The notes under the pieces were generated by a model. It did no database searches and was not told where the DNA came from. It was given only the letters and a program-made list of their open reading frames with translations. From positions 1 to 64,000 of the forward strand of contig NZ_CCDG010000037.1 in the NCBI RefSeq assembly GCF_000723885.1: a DNA stretch of 64,000 bases, in the 5' to 3' direction. This document shows positions 17,141 through 25,325 of this stretch, piece after piece. Both the position numbers and the translations under genes were made by a program. Numbering within the stretch: position 1 is the first letter of the stretch; each line of letters opens with the position of its first letter. The stretch is from Paenibacillus camerounensis (GTDB lineage Bacteria > Bacillota > Bacilli > Paenibacillales > Paenibacillaceae).

Positions 17141-17747
17141 CCTGGGATTCAGCTCCTTTTTTCTTCTCAACTGCAATAACGTAAGGGGCGCTGCCCCGCT
17201 GCAGCTGGCGGTAAATAATGCTCTGCGCAAGCCGCTGCGGCAAGCCCGCAGCCCAGGCTTCCACGGCGGCGGCTTCGCGGTCGCCGCCGTCGTGGCCGGG
17301 GTAGAGCACGGCTGTAACAATGCCGCCCGGACGCAGCAGCGTCAGGGCGGCATCCAGCGCAGCCAGCGTGCTCCCGGTCTCGGTGATGATGGTCTTGTCG
17401 GCATCGCCTGACGGCAGATAGCCGAGGTTGAACATCACCGCCGAGACCCTGCCGTGCCACTGCGGCGGCACGGCCTCAACCATTGCTGCATGGCTGCGCG
17501 CAAGCAGCGTTACGGGAGCAAGCGCAGCAGGCGCTTCCTCCCGGGCCAGCCGCAGGCGCTCTTCCGCAAGCGTAAGCGCCGCAGGCTGGATGTCGAACCC
17601 GTACACCCCGCCGCGTGCGCCCGCGCACTTGGCGAGGAACAGCGTATCCGCACCGGTTCCCACGGTGGCGTCAACGGCGAGTCCGCCGGAAGCCAGGCGC
17701 TCCGCGGTTACCTTATGGGCAAAGCTGAGAACGGACAGGAAGCCCAT
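17130..17747 (-). CDS. mnmM: tRNA 5-aminomethyl-2-thiouridine methyltransferase (YtqB/MnmM family)
   Basis: This small SAM-dependent methyltransferase of the YtqB family (PF06962) has the SAM-binding block AVDATVGTGADTLFLA at residues 24-39 and the family hallmark MFNLGYLP. In B. subtilis YtqB was shown to complete mnm5s2U34 in tRNA, hence MnmM. The 205-residue length fits. The start ATG overlaps the stop of the radical SAM gene by one base, the same order as ytqA-ytqB in Bacillus, which supports the assignment. GC content and Ala richness are high. Confidence 0.85.
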   Translation of the reverse strand: MGFLSVLSFAHKVTAERLASGGLAVDATVGTGADTLFLAKCAGARGGVYGFDIQPAALTLAEERLRLAREEAPAALAPVTLLARSHAAMVEAVPPQWHGRVSAVMFNLGYLPSGDADKTIITETGSTLAALDAALTLLRPGGIVTAVLYPGHDGGDREAAAVEAWAAGLPQRLAQSIIYRQLQRGSAPYVIAVEKKKGAESQDGS

Positions 17748-18700
17748 CAGGCCTTCCTCCAGTACTTACCCTGCCAGCTGCCGCGTGCAACGAGCTCGGC
17801 ATCAATTGCATTCAGCACTTCCCATTTCTTCAGGCTCCAGAGCGGCCCGATCAGGGCTTCACGCGGTGCATCCCCCGTAAGGCGGTGGACAATCATCTCC
17901 GGCGGAAGGAGCTCCAGAGAGTCAACGATCAGCTTGACGTATTCGTCCTGCTCCATGAATCGCAGCAGGCCGGCTTCGTACTGCTTGACCATCGGTGTCT
18001 TGCGCATGAGATGCAGCAGGTGAATCTTGATGCCCTGCACATCCATGGCAGCCACAGCCGACACAGTCTCCAGCATCATTTCATGAGTCTCCTGCGGCAG
18101 GCCGTGAATAATATGGGTGCAGACCCGGATGCCGTGGGCGCGCAGCTTGGCGACAGCATCGATATAGCACTGGGAATCATGGGCACGGTTGATCAGGTCC
18201 GAGGTGGAGTTATGAATCGTCTGCAGACCCATTTCAATCCACAGGTAGGTCCGCTGGTTAAGCTCCGCCAGATATTCAATAACATCATCCGGCAGGCAGT
18301 CCGGCCGTGTGGCTATGGATAGGCCGACCACGCCCGGCTGCTGCAGAATGATCTCATAATATTCCCTAAGCTCCTCTACCGGGGCATATGTATTGGTGTA
18401 GGCCTGGAAATAACCGATATACTTGGCGTTCGGCCATTTCAGATGCTGGCGGTCACGCACCTTGTTGAACTGGGTGACCAGATCGTCGCGGCGGCTGCCG
18501 GCGAAATCACCGGAGCCTCTGGCGCTGCAGAAGGTGCAGCCTCCCTTGGCGATTGAGCCGTCACGGTTCGGACAGGTAAAGCCGGCGTCAAGCATGACCT
18601 TGAACACCTTCGTATCCATCGTTTCGCGCATTTCGTAGTTCCAGGTATGGAACCGCTTATCTCCCCACATCAGCGGAGAGGAGGTCTGTAAAAGACTCAC
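17747..18700 (-). CDS. ytqA: TIGR01212 family radical SAM protein (YtqA/YhcC)
   Basis: This 317-residue radical SAM protein has the family's unusual cluster motif. Cysteine in FTCPNRDG is followed, after a spacer, by CTFC in GGCTFCSARGSG, near residues 38-51. The conserved IGYFQAYTNTYAP block follows. The reaction is not established; its conserved pairing with mnmM suggests tRNA modification. GTG 18700 is preceded by AAAGGAG at 8 bases. It is the first gene of the ytqA-mnmM-VOC-manA run. Confidence 0.88.
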   Translation of the reverse strand: MSLLQTSSPLMWGDKRFHTWNYEMRETMDTKVFKVMLDAGFTCPNRDGSIAKGGCTFCSARGSGDFAGSRRDDLVTQFNKVRDRQHLKWPNAKYIGYFQAYTNTYAPVEELREYYEIILQQPGVVGLSIATRPDCLPDDVIEYLAELNQRTYLWIEMGLQTIHNSTSDLINRAHDSQCYIDAVAKLRAHGIRVCTHIIHGLPQETHEMMLETVSAVAAMDVQGIKIHLLHLMRKTPMVKQYEAGLLRFMEQDEYVKLIVDSLELLPPEMIVHRLTGDAPREALIGPLWSLKKWEVLNAIDAELVARGSWQGKYWRKA

Positions 18701-18731
18701 GGTGAAGCTCCTTTCCTAAATATAAGAACGT

Positions 18732-18923
18732 TTATTTTGAGAGCCTGGCATCAGCAGCCGGGCCGGCATAATCCTTATATTTGTATCGAACAGGCATACG
18801 GTCTGTTTCAAGAAGTGCAGCCATTTCTTTAAACATCAGATAGTGTAAGTCTAAGGATTTTACACAGGTCTGATATTCCTCGCAGAAACGGTTGCCGACT
18901 TCCCTGAAGGACCGCGAAGCCAT
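18732..18923 (-). CDS. Small hypothetical protein, 63 residues
   Basis: This short, charged, soluble frame (MASRSFREVGNRFCEEYQ...) is rich in Arg, Lys and Tyr and lies 31 bases upstream of ytqA in the same direction. Composition is protein-like, but the ribosome site in front of ATG 18923 is weak (AAGTAGAA). No family is recognised. It could be cotranscribed with ytqA. Confidence 0.45.
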   Translation of the reverse strand: MASRSFREVGNRFCEEYQTCVKSLDLHYLMFKEMAALLETDRMPVRYKYKDYAGPAADARLSK

Positions 18924-19154
18924 TTCTACTTGCTAACTCGTCTATTGTATCAAAATTCAGCGTCAAGCGTAATATTGGCACCCGGAAAAAAGGTGAAAAA
19001 TAGGCAGGGAAAACCCGCTATTTTCCTTGTAAATGCTTACACTATATGTTATATTTGAATTGTAAAAAAAACGTTTGCAGCAACTTAAAAACTCTATTCC
19101 TGAATTCATACTTTCGTGTCGTCCCGCCCATACTAAACCTAAGAGGTGATCACG

Positions 19155-19337
19155 ATGAATTCTCAAACGGCTTATGCCGAAGGTAAAGGTTCGATTGATG
19201 TACAGCTAACTCCCGATGAGGCCCTGGCGCTTACCGGCGTTGAATTTAACGGAAATCATAAGATCAAGACCGAAGCACAGCGCAAGATCAGAAACGCTTT
19301 TGAAAAGAAATTTGATTTTGATTCGCCGGCAAGGTAG
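19155..19337 (+). CDS. Small hypothetical protein, 60 residues
   Basis: AAGAGGTGAT lies 4 bases before ATG 19155, a strong ribosome site. The product (MNSQTAYAEGKGSIDVQLTP...) is hydrophilic, with a basic C-terminal half (KIKTEAQRKIRNAFEKKF). No membrane segment or known motif is seen. An upstream frame extension to GTG 19146 is less likely. It lies alone ahead of trmB, separated from it by a hairpin and a terminator. Confidence 0.65.
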   Translation: MNSQTAYAEGKGSIDVQLTPDEALALTGVEFNGNHKIKTEAQRKIRNAFEKKFDFDSPAR

Positions 19338-19380
19338 ACTATGAACTGTTGAAAAATGGACCCCAATTCCAAATACAACA

Positions 19381-19428
19381 AGTAGAAACGGCATTTGTCG
19401 GCCTTTTATGGGCGATATCCGTTTCTGC
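19381..19428. other. Inverted repeat AGAAACGG...CCGTTTCT
   Basis: AGAAACGG and CCGTTTCT are perfect 8-base arms about 28 bases apart in an otherwise non-coding, AT-richer stretch between a small gene and trmB. A GGCC...TGGGC sub-stem may sit inside. It could be a repeated palindrome or a leader structure. Confidence 0.45.
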
Positions 19429-19480
19429 GAGAAAGAGAAGGATTTTTTATTGCGCAAAGCATATAAATTCTTATCTTTCA

Positions 19481-19531
19481 AAAAAGGAATTCTCCAGCGG
19501 CCGCTTCCTGCCCTCCGGAGAATTCCTTTTT
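19481..19531. terminator. Strong bidirectional terminator
   Basis: AAAAAGGAATTCTCC and GGAGAATTCCTTTTT are perfect 15-base arms around a 21-base loop, ahead of trmB. It ends the small-gene transcript. Confidence 0.85.
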
Positions 19532-19633
19532 GCTGTTTTTAGAGTAAATCCCTTTACTTTTGCGGACAAGTTCGGCACAATGTTTCAAGTAGCAGTAAAG
19601 AGCAGTGTATAAGAGAACAAGCGGAGGAATACT

Positions 19634-20350
19634 ATGCGTTTACGCGGAAGAAAAGGAATACGTGAAAGCCTGGAGGAACAGACAGACCTGGTGGTTCTCG
19701 ATCCACGGAGCCTTAAGGGGCGATGGTCAGAGGTGTTCGGCAATAATAACCCGATCCATGTTGAATTCGGAATGGGCAAAGGGCAGTTTATCAGCCAGAT
19801 GAGCTTTAAATATCCCGGTATTAATTTTATCGGCGTTGATATGTACGATGAGCTGATCCGCCGTGCGGCGGAGAAGGCAAGACTGGTATGGGAGCCGGCA
19901 GGACATGAGACCCCGCCCAACCTGAAGGTGGCCCTGGCGAATATCGACTATGCGGAGGAAGTGTTTGCACCGGGGGAGCTGGAGCGCATCTATCTCAACT
20001 TCAGTGATCCGTGGCCTAAAAGCAAGCATGCCCGCCGCCGTCTGACCCATCCGCGCTTCCTCGACAAATACCGCGGACTGCTCAGCCCGCTGGGTGAAAT
20101 TCATCTGAAGACGGATTCGCGCAGCCTGTTTGAATTCTCGCTGAATGCCTTTGCCGATTTCGGTCTGCAGATGAAGAATATTTCATTGGATCTGCATACA
20201 GATGGGATTATTAACGAAGAGCATGTAATGACAGAATATGAGACTAAATTTTATAACCGCGGTGTGAATATTCACCGCTGCGAGGCGATTGTCGGAGCAG
20301 AGGCTCTGGCGCGCTATCAGGCTGGCCGCCTGGACAAATACCGGCTGTAG
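19634..20350 (+). CDS. trmB: tRNA (guanine-N7-)-methyltransferase
   Basis: It methylates G46 of tRNAs at N7 using SAM. The N-terminal MRLRGRKGI block, the SAM-binding HVEFGMGKGQFI (about residues 42-53), IGVDMYDELIRRA and the strongly conserved IYLNFSDPWPKSKHARRRL (about residue 118-136) identify the family. TEYETKF near the C-terminus completes the signature. 238 residues is normal. GGAGG precedes the ATG. A TTTACT-N17-CACAAT promoter is possible upstream, and a strong terminator follows. Confidence 0.95.
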   Translation: MRLRGRKGIRESLEEQTDLVVLDPRSLKGRWSEVFGNNNPIHVEFGMGKGQFISQMSFKYPGINFIGVDMYDELIRRAAEKARLVWEPAGHETPPNLKVALANIDYAEEVFAPGELERIYLNFSDPWPKSKHARRRLTHPRFLDKYRGLLSPLGEIHLKTDSRSLFEFSLNAFADFGLQMKNISLDLHTDGIINEEHVMTEYETKFYNRGVNIHRCEAIVGAEALARYQAGRLDKYRL

Positions 20351-20377
20351 CAGATGTGTGTCTGCGGCAGCAAAGAT

Positions 20378-20417
20378 AAAAACGGCAGTCACGGGAATTC
20401 CCGCGGCTGCCGTTTTT
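20378..20417. terminator. Bidirectional terminator after trmB
   Basis: AAAAACGGCAG pairs with CTGCCGTTTTT, with an inner CGGGAATTCCCG palindrome, between convergent trmB and the glycosyltransferase gene. Confidence 0.87.
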
Positions 20418-20444
20418 ATCATATTCCCCTTGTTCTTGTCTACC

Positions 20445-21572
20445 TCAATCCAGCATATCAATAATGCTCTGGGCACTTTGCAGCGGGTTGAATCTGGCTA
20501 TATCCTCCAGATGGCTCTTCCGCTTAGCCTGTACATCATCATAATGGTAGAGCAGCCGCTCCATCCATTTGTCAACTACTTCAAGAGAGGAAATCGGCTC
20601 CCCGAGGCCTGCTGAGGTGAAATAACGGACATTCTCCTCTTCCTGTCCAGGCAGCGGGTTATGAAAAAGCATCGGAATCCCCTTGGCCAGGCCTTCGCTG
20701 CAGGTCATTCCGCCGGGCTTCGTCACAAGCAGGTCCGAGACCTCCATCAGCCTGTCTATGTTACGGGTGAAGCCGAGCAGTGAAATGTTCGGATGCCGGT
20801 AAGCAGGGTCAGCCCTCATTTCTTCCAGCAGCTTCTCGTTTCTGCCGAGGCAAAAGACAATCTGTACTTTCTCCCGCCAGCCGGCCAGTGCCTCGTTAAT
20901 CACCTGATCGTTCATCATGCCCCAGCCGCCGCCCATGACCAGCACAGTTGGCAGATCCTGCAGGCTGAACTGCTCAAGAATCTCCTGCCTGCCGGGATGC
21001 TCCCAGAAGCTCGGATGAACCGGCATGCCGGTCACCCGGATTTTGGCGGCAGGAACGCCGCGCCGGCGCAGCTTCGATTTCACCTCCGGGGTGGAGACAA
21101 AATACCGGTCTACCTCCGGGCTGATCCAGCTGGCATGGGCATCGTAATCGGTGATGACTGTAACCAGAGGAGCCTTGAAGCCGGGGTCCAGACGCTTAAG
21201 CCGCGATATTACGGCACCCGGAATGAAATGGGTGCAGACAATAATATCAGGCTTTAGCTGCCGCACAATATTTTGTGTATGCGTATAAAATAAGCGGTGC
21301 AGGGCAAGCGTGGTAAGACGGTTAAATGATTTCTGGTGACGGTAGACGTATCCCATCAGCCTTGGCTGGGAGGTTACCGTTTTGCGGTAGGCTGAGACAA
21401 TCAGCGGAGCCATTTTGGGATTAAGAAAGTTACCCAGCTCCAGCACCTTGGTTTGAATATTAGGCGACAAGCTGCGCAGGCTGCTGGACAAAGCGTAGGC
21501 TGCCTGCGTATGTCCTGCACCAAAACCTTCCGACAGCAACAATACTCTTTTTTTGCGCAATGTTTGATTCAC
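20445..21572 (-). CDS. MGDG-synthase-family glycosyltransferase (UgtP/processive diacylglycerol glucosyltransferase-like)
   Basis: The N-terminal block LLLSEGFGAGHTQAAYAL and the FNRLTTLALHRLFY region match the MGDG-synthase N-domain. The GT28-type C-domain has VLVMGGGWGMMND and LVTKPGGMTCSEGLAKGIP, the UDP-sugar site. Such enzymes glycosylate diacylglycerol at the inner membrane face to make glycolipids, including teichoic acid anchors; related proteins can differ in sugar. The longest frame starts at TTG 21650 inside the phosphatase gene. GTG 21572 with AGGG at 5 bases is my choice, and TTG 21560 is also possible. It is probably an operon with the PAP2 phosphatase upstream. Confidence 0.82.
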   Translation of the reverse strand: MNQTLRKKRVLLLSEGFGAGHTQAAYALSSSLRSLSPNIQTKVLELGNFLNPKMAPLIVSAYRKTVTSQPRLMGYVYRHQKSFNRLTTLALHRLFYTHTQNIVRQLKPDIIVCTHFIPGAVISRLKRLDPGFKAPLVTVITDYDAHASWISPEVDRYFVSTPEVKSKLRRRGVPAAKIRVTGMPVHPSFWEHPGRQEILEQFSLQDLPTVLVMGGGWGMMNDQVINEALAGWREKVQIVFCLGRNEKLLEEMRADPAYRHPNISLLGFTRNIDRLMEVSDLLVTKPGGMTCSEGLAKGIPMLFHNPLPGQEEENVRYFTSAGLGEPISSLEVVDKWMERLLYHYDDVQAKRKSHLEDIARFNPLQSAQSIIDMLD

Positions 21573-21618
21573 CTGTTCCCTAAATGGTTTTCCCGGGTCC
21601 TTGCCTGCTGCCGGGACT

Positions 21619-22146
21619 TCAGATCCACAGGGCAATCGTGCCTGCTGCAACGCCGCTGCCGATTACTGCGCCAGCCATCACATCCGAAGGATAATGGAGC
21701 CCCAAATAAATCCGCGAGAAGCCGACAATGCACGCCAGCGGCAGCAGAACAACGGTAAGTGCAGGATAGGCTGCCATATAGGGAACCGTAGAGGCGAAGA
21801 TAGCTGTAGTATGGCCTGATGGAAAAGAGTGATCCTTTAACGGATTGTGGAACGTATTGGTTCCCGGAAGCGCAAGATACGGCCGCATGCGCGGGTACAG
21901 CTTTTTGGCGACGGCTACAGGCAGATGGCTGACCGCCAGCGCCGTGAGAGCCTGAAGGCCTGTTGTTCTAAGCGGCTGGGGAGCAAAGGCCCAGATTAGC
22001 ACATTAATGCCGATTGCGCTTGTAGCGCCGCCCAGATGGGTAAGATAGAAGAGCCAGAAGTTCAGAAAAGGGTTATGCAGGCGGCCGTTAATCCATTTGA
22101 AAAGACGGCGCTCCCAGAGATGTAGTTTCATGAATAAATGTCTCAT
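21619..22146 (-). CDS. PAP2 family phosphatase, membrane-bound
   Basis: The three-part PAP2 phosphatase signature is complete: KLYPRMRP, PSGHT (acid-base His) and SRIYLGLHYPSDV. These lie between hydrophobic segments in a protein of about 175 residues. It should dephosphorylate a lipid phosphate such as phosphatidic acid, phosphatidylglycerol phosphate or undecaprenyl pyrophosphate. Phosphatidate hydrolysis would make the diacylglycerol acceptor for the glycosyltransferase just downstream; this is inference from context. ATG 22146 is selected by GGAGGG at 7 bases; the frame runs back to 22203. Confidence 0.85.
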   Translation of the reverse strand: MRHLFMKLHLWERRLFKWINGRLHNPFLNFWLFYLTHLGGATSAIGINVLIWAFAPQPLRTTGLQALTALAVSHLPVAVAKKLYPRMRPYLALPGTNTFHNPLKDHSFPSGHTTAIFASTVPYMAAYPALTVVLLPLACIVGFSRIYLGLHYPSDVMAGAVIGSGVAAGTIALWI

Positions 22147-22226
22147 ATCTTGTCCCTCCGATAGTCCGGCTGAGGTTAGCTGGCGCTGTTGCCGCCAGTC
22201 CAAATTAATACCCCAAAGCTGTCTTT

Positions 22227-22256
22227 ATCATACGTTTTATAGGTAGTCCATTTCAA
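22227..22256 (-). promoter_or_regulatory. Promoter of the PAP2/glycosyltransferase unit
   Basis: Read on the minus strand, TTGAAA and TATGAT are 18 bases apart, about 80 bases upstream of ATG 22146. Confidence 0.5.
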
Positions 22257-22291
22257 GGAAAAGCTCTGGTTAAGCGCGGAATTTGTCAGTT

Positions 22292-22320
22292 TTGACTTAA
22301 GAACCCTGACACCGTACAAT
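22292..22320 (+). promoter_or_regulatory. Promoter of the membrane glycosyltransferase
   Basis: TTGACT-N17-TACAAT is a near-consensus SigA promoter. It implies a leader of about 225 bases before ATG 22555; I see no recognised riboswitch in that leader. Confidence 0.65.
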
Positions 22321-22554
22321 GATTCAAGCGGACCGGACGCGTTTAAAAGGTAACAGAGAAAATGAGGAAACCGTTACAGCGGGAATCCCTATACCATCCT
22401 TTAAACGTTATACAAATAAATGATAGCCAGGCCGCGGATAAGGGAACTTGCTTAACTATTGTAAGGGATGCAACAAAAGGGTCAGTAACATCGTTTAACC
22501 TGCCAGAGACAAATAATATTGGCAGACTAATGAAAAAGGGGGCATCAAAAGATC

Positions 22555-23793
22555 ATGGCAGACGCACTGTTTGTTACGCTCCAAGTGATCTTGGCGGCAA
22601 TTGCAGTCTATCAGTTCACGTTTTCGTTGTTCGGACTGCACCGTAAAAAGAAAAAGGAGCAGTTTGCACCGGAAAAGTCATTTGCAGTTCTGGTTGCAGC
22701 GCACAATGAGGAAGAGGTTGTGGGCGCACTGATGGAAAACCTGAAGCAGCTTAATTATCCCCAGGATCTGTACGATGTATTTGTCATTTGCGACAACTGC
22801 ACGGACGGGACGGCAAAGATCGTGAGGGAGCATGGCATGAACGCCTGTGTCCGCACCAACAATAACCTGCGGGGCAAGGGCTATGCCATTGAATGGATGC
22901 TTAAGGAGCTATGGGCTATGCCGCGCCAATATGATGCTGTAGTCATGTTCGACGCTGACAATCTGGCCCATACGGAATTCCTGATGGAGATGAACAATGA
23001 TCTTTGTTCCGGCGCCAAAGTCATTCAGGGTTATATTGATACGAAGAACCCTGAGGATTCCTGGATCACGGCCGCATACGGGGTATCGTATTGGTATATC
23101 AACCGCCTGTGGCAGCTGTCACGGCACAATCTGCTGATGGCTAACTTTCTGGGCGGAACCGGCATGTGCTTCGAGACTGCATTGCTTAAGGAAATGGGCT
23201 GGGGCGCTACCAGCCTGGTAGAGGATCTGGAATTTACCATGCGCAGCGCCTCCAAGGGCGTCTATCCGAAATTCAATTATGACGCCAAAGTATTCGATGA
23301 GAAGCCGCTTACCTTTAAGGCTTCCTCCAGACAGCGTTTGCGCTGGATGCAGGGCCACTTTACAGTAGCCCGCCGTTATTTCTTCCCGCTGCTGTGGCAG
23401 AGTATTAAGGAACGCAGCCTGACGAAGTTTGACCTGGCGCTGTACGGGGCTAATGTCTATATCGTTCTGCTTACGTTTCTGATGACCGCAGTGATGTGGA
23501 TTGACACCTCGCTGTTTGACGGCCCGAACATTGCGAACATTTACGGACACCTGCCGATTTGGCTGAGCTACATTGCCATTGGTGCGAATATCCTGACGTT
23601 CCTTTTGGCAATGGCACTGGAAAAGGTGAAGTACAAGAAGGTATATCTGTACCTCCTGGTCTTCCCGATTTATCTGCTGTCCTGGTACCCGATCACGTTC
23701 TATGCATTCTTCACACAGAACAACAAGCAGTGGAGCCACACGAAGCATACGCGGGTTGTCCGGCTCGAGGAAGTACAGAGTAAGCAGGTTTAA
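22555..23793 (+). CDS. Membrane-associated processive glycosyltransferase family 2
   Basis: The 412-residue protein has an N-terminal membrane segment (residues 5-27), a cytosolic GT-A domain and at least three C-terminal membrane segments. Its motifs are VLVAAHNEEEVV, the D-x-D motif MFDADN, the catalytic VEDLEF (ED), and the processive-synthase motif RQRLRWMQGH (Q/RxxRW). This is the pattern of hyaluronan, cellulose and poly-N-acetylglucosamine synthase relatives. The polymer is unknown. It starts at ATG 22555 behind GGGGG and is transcribed away from the PAP2/glycolipid genes, suggesting an envelope cluster. Confidence 0.87.
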   Translation: MADALFVTLQVILAAIAVYQFTFSLFGLHRKKKKEQFAPEKSFAVLVAAHNEEEVVGALMENLKQLNYPQDLYDVFVICDNCTDGTAKIVREHGMNACVRTNNNLRGKGYAIEWMLKELWAMPRQYDAVVMFDADNLAHTEFLMEMNNDLCSGAKVIQGYIDTKNPEDSWITAAYGVSYWYINRLWQLSRHNLLMANFLGGTGMCFETALLKEMGWGATSLVEDLEFTMRSASKGVYPKFNYDAKVFDEKPLTFKASSRQRLRWMQGHFTVARRYFFPLLWQSIKERSLTKFDLALYGANVYIVLLTFLMTAVMWIDTSLFDGPNIANIYGHLPIWLSYIAIGANILTFLLAMALEKVKYKKVYLYLLVFPIYLLSWYPITFYAFFTQNNKQWSHTKHTRVVRLEEVQSKQV

Positions 23794-23845
23794 TATCAAT
23801 GCAAGGCTGCATCCAGCCGGCTTCAATTTCTGACTTTTATAAGTG

Positions 23846-23875
23846 TTGACAAAGCTTTGTGCATTGGTGTATAGT
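23846..23875 (+). promoter_or_regulatory. Promoter of infC-rpmI-rplT
   Basis: TTGACA-N18-TATAGT lies about 210 bases ahead of infC, consistent with a long regulatory leader. Confidence 0.75.
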
Positions 23876-23879
23876 ATTC

Positions 23880-24035
23880 AAGTATGCAAAACATAGGGAT
23901 TGCAAGCAGAAGCACCGGCTTCTCACCTGACTGGCAATATGTCAGCTGGTTTTGATCTCAATGCTTTATGAATGTTAGAATTCATGAACGTTGATCAAAC
24001 ACGGGGTGTCGGGAGTTACCGGCACCCCTTTTTTA
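23880..24035 (+). promoter_or_regulatory. Ribosomal protein L20-type leader with attenuator
   Basis: The leader between promoter and infC folds into several stems and ends in a clear terminator. GGGGTGTCGG (24003-24012) pairs with CCGGCACCCC (24019-24028), followed by six T. In B. subtilis the infC-rpmI-rplT leader is bound by L20, which promotes premature termination at a hairpin in this position. Location, operon and hairpin agree with that model; the L20-binding mimic itself was not resolved by eye. Confidence 0.75.
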
Positions 24036-24082
24036 TGGAGAACCGCAACAAATTGTTCAAATAGATCCGGAGGTGGAGCGTT

Positions 24083-24595
24083 ATCAGTAAGGAACATATG
24101 ATCAATGATGAAATTCGGGCCAGAGAGGTCCGGTTGGTTGGAGCGGAAGGTGAGCAAATCGGAATTACGCCGATCCGCGAGGCGCTGCAGATGGCGATTG
24201 ATCTGAATTTGGATTTAGTCAACGTAGCTCCGCAGGCGAAACCGCCGGTATGCCGCATCATGGATTACGGCAAGTTCCGTTATGAAACACAGAAGAAAGA
24301 AAAGGAAGCGCGTAAGAATCAGAAGATCGTTGATCTTAAGGAAGTCTGGTTCCGTGCTAACATTGAAGAACATGATTATCAGACCAAGTTCCGCAATGTG
24401 ATCAAATTCCTGGGTGAAGGCGATAAAGTGAAGTGCTCCGTTCGTTTCCGCGGACGTGAGATCACACACGCGAACATCGGCCAGAAGATCCTGGAACGCG
24501 TTAAGAATGAAGTGGTTGATATAGCTGTTGTGGAGCGCCAGCCTAAGCTGGAAGGCCGCAGCATGATTATGATTCTGGCTCCTAAGCCTCAATAA
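24083..24595 (+). CDS. infC: Translation initiation factor IF-3, likely ATC start
   Basis: IF-3 binds the 30S subunit and checks initiation. The N-domain block MINDEIRAREVRLVGAEGEQIGI and the linker/C-domain PPVCRIMDYGKFRYE are canonical. The only strong ribosome site, GGAGGTGG (24069-24076), is 6 bases from an in-frame ATC at 24083, giving N-terminus (M)SKEHMINDEIRA like Bacillus IF-3. ATG 24098 has only a weak AAGGA at 4 bases. infC is known to use rare AUU/AUC-type starts for autoregulation. ATG 24098 remains the fallback, giving 165 residues. It is first in an operon with rpmI and rplT. Confidence 0.93.
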   Translation: MSKEHMINDEIRAREVRLVGAEGEQIGITPIREALQMAIDLNLDLVNVAPQAKPPVCRIMDYGKFRYETQKKEKEARKNQKIVDLKEVWFRANIEEHDYQTKFRNVIKFLGEGDKVKCSVRFRGREITHANIGQKILERVKNEVVDIAVVERQPKLEGRSMIMILAPKPQ

Positions 24596-24652
24596 TTCTG
24601 GAGTCACTTGCACAGCAATTTGGCGCCGCATAATATTCAAGGAGGAAACACC

Positions 24653-24853
24653 ATGCCTAAAATGAAAACACATAGCAGCCTGAAAGGCCGCTTCAAGATC
24701 ACCGGATCCGGTAAAGTTCTGCGCTACAAAGCTCACAAGAACCACTTGCTGTCCCACAAGTCCAAACGTGCTAAGCGCGTATTGAACGGTAATCCTGTTA
24801 TGGCCCCTGGGGATGTAAGACGTTTGAAACAAGGACTTGCTAACTTGAAATAG
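24653..24853 (+). CDS. rpmI: 50S ribosomal protein L35
   Basis: This basic 66-residue protein begins MPKMKTHSSLKGRFKITGSG and contains the conserved KNHLLSHKSKRAKR block. The ATG is chosen by AAGGAGG 8 bases upstream, and the in-frame extension to 24608 is discarded. It lies between infC and rplT as in other Bacillota and should be controlled by the L20 leader. Confidence 0.97.
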   Translation: MPKMKTHSSLKGRFKITGSGKVLRYKAHKNHLLSHKSKRAKRVLNGNPVMAPGDVRRLKQGLANLK

Positions 24854-24885
24854 TTTGATCACACATTTTTGGGAGGTTTATTATT

Positions 24886-25245
24886 ATGGCAAGAGTTAAA
24901 GGCGGCTTTGTAGTTCGTCGTAGACATAAAAAGGTATTGAAGCTGGCAAAAGGTTATTTCGGTTCGAAGCACCGCATTTTCAAAACAGCTAAAGAGCAAG
25001 TAATGAAATCGATGGTTTACGCATACCGTGACCGTCGTCAGACTAAGCGTAACTTCCGCAGACTGTGGATCGTTCGTATCAATGCTGCAGCCCGCTTGAA
25101 CGGTCTTTCCTACAGCAAGCTTGTATACGGCCTGAAACTGGCTGGCGTAGAAGTGAACCGCAAAATGCTGGCAGATCTGGCTGTAAACGACCTGAACGCA
25201 TTCAACTCTCTGGCTGTTGTAGCTAAAGAGAAGATCAACGCGTAA
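24886..25245 (+). CDS. rplT: 50S ribosomal protein L20
   Basis: The 119-residue protein starts [19 protein letters not shown] and contains [15 protein letters not shown] and [16 protein letters not shown], diagnostic of L20. It is needed for early 50S assembly and is the likely autoregulator of this operon. GGGAGG precedes the ATG. A good terminator follows. Confidence 0.97.
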   Translation: MARVKGGFVVRRRHKKVLKLAKGYFGSKHRIFKTAKEQVMKSMVYAYRDRRQTKRNFRRLWIVRINAAARLNGLSYSKLVYGLKLAGVEVNRKMLADLAVNDLNAFNSLAVVAKEKINA

Positions 25246-25261
25246 GTGTTATAAATAACCG

Positions 25262-25304
25262 AAAAGCACCGCCTGCGGGGGAACCCGTGTGACGGTGCTT
25301 TTTT
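25262..25304. terminator. Terminator of infC-rpmI-rplT
   Basis: AAAAGCACCG pairs with CGGTGCTTTT, then extra T residues; the A run on the left lets it also serve the convergent thioesterase gene. Confidence 0.87.
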
Positions 25305-25325
25305 TGTGCGGCTAAGGGTCGGTAA

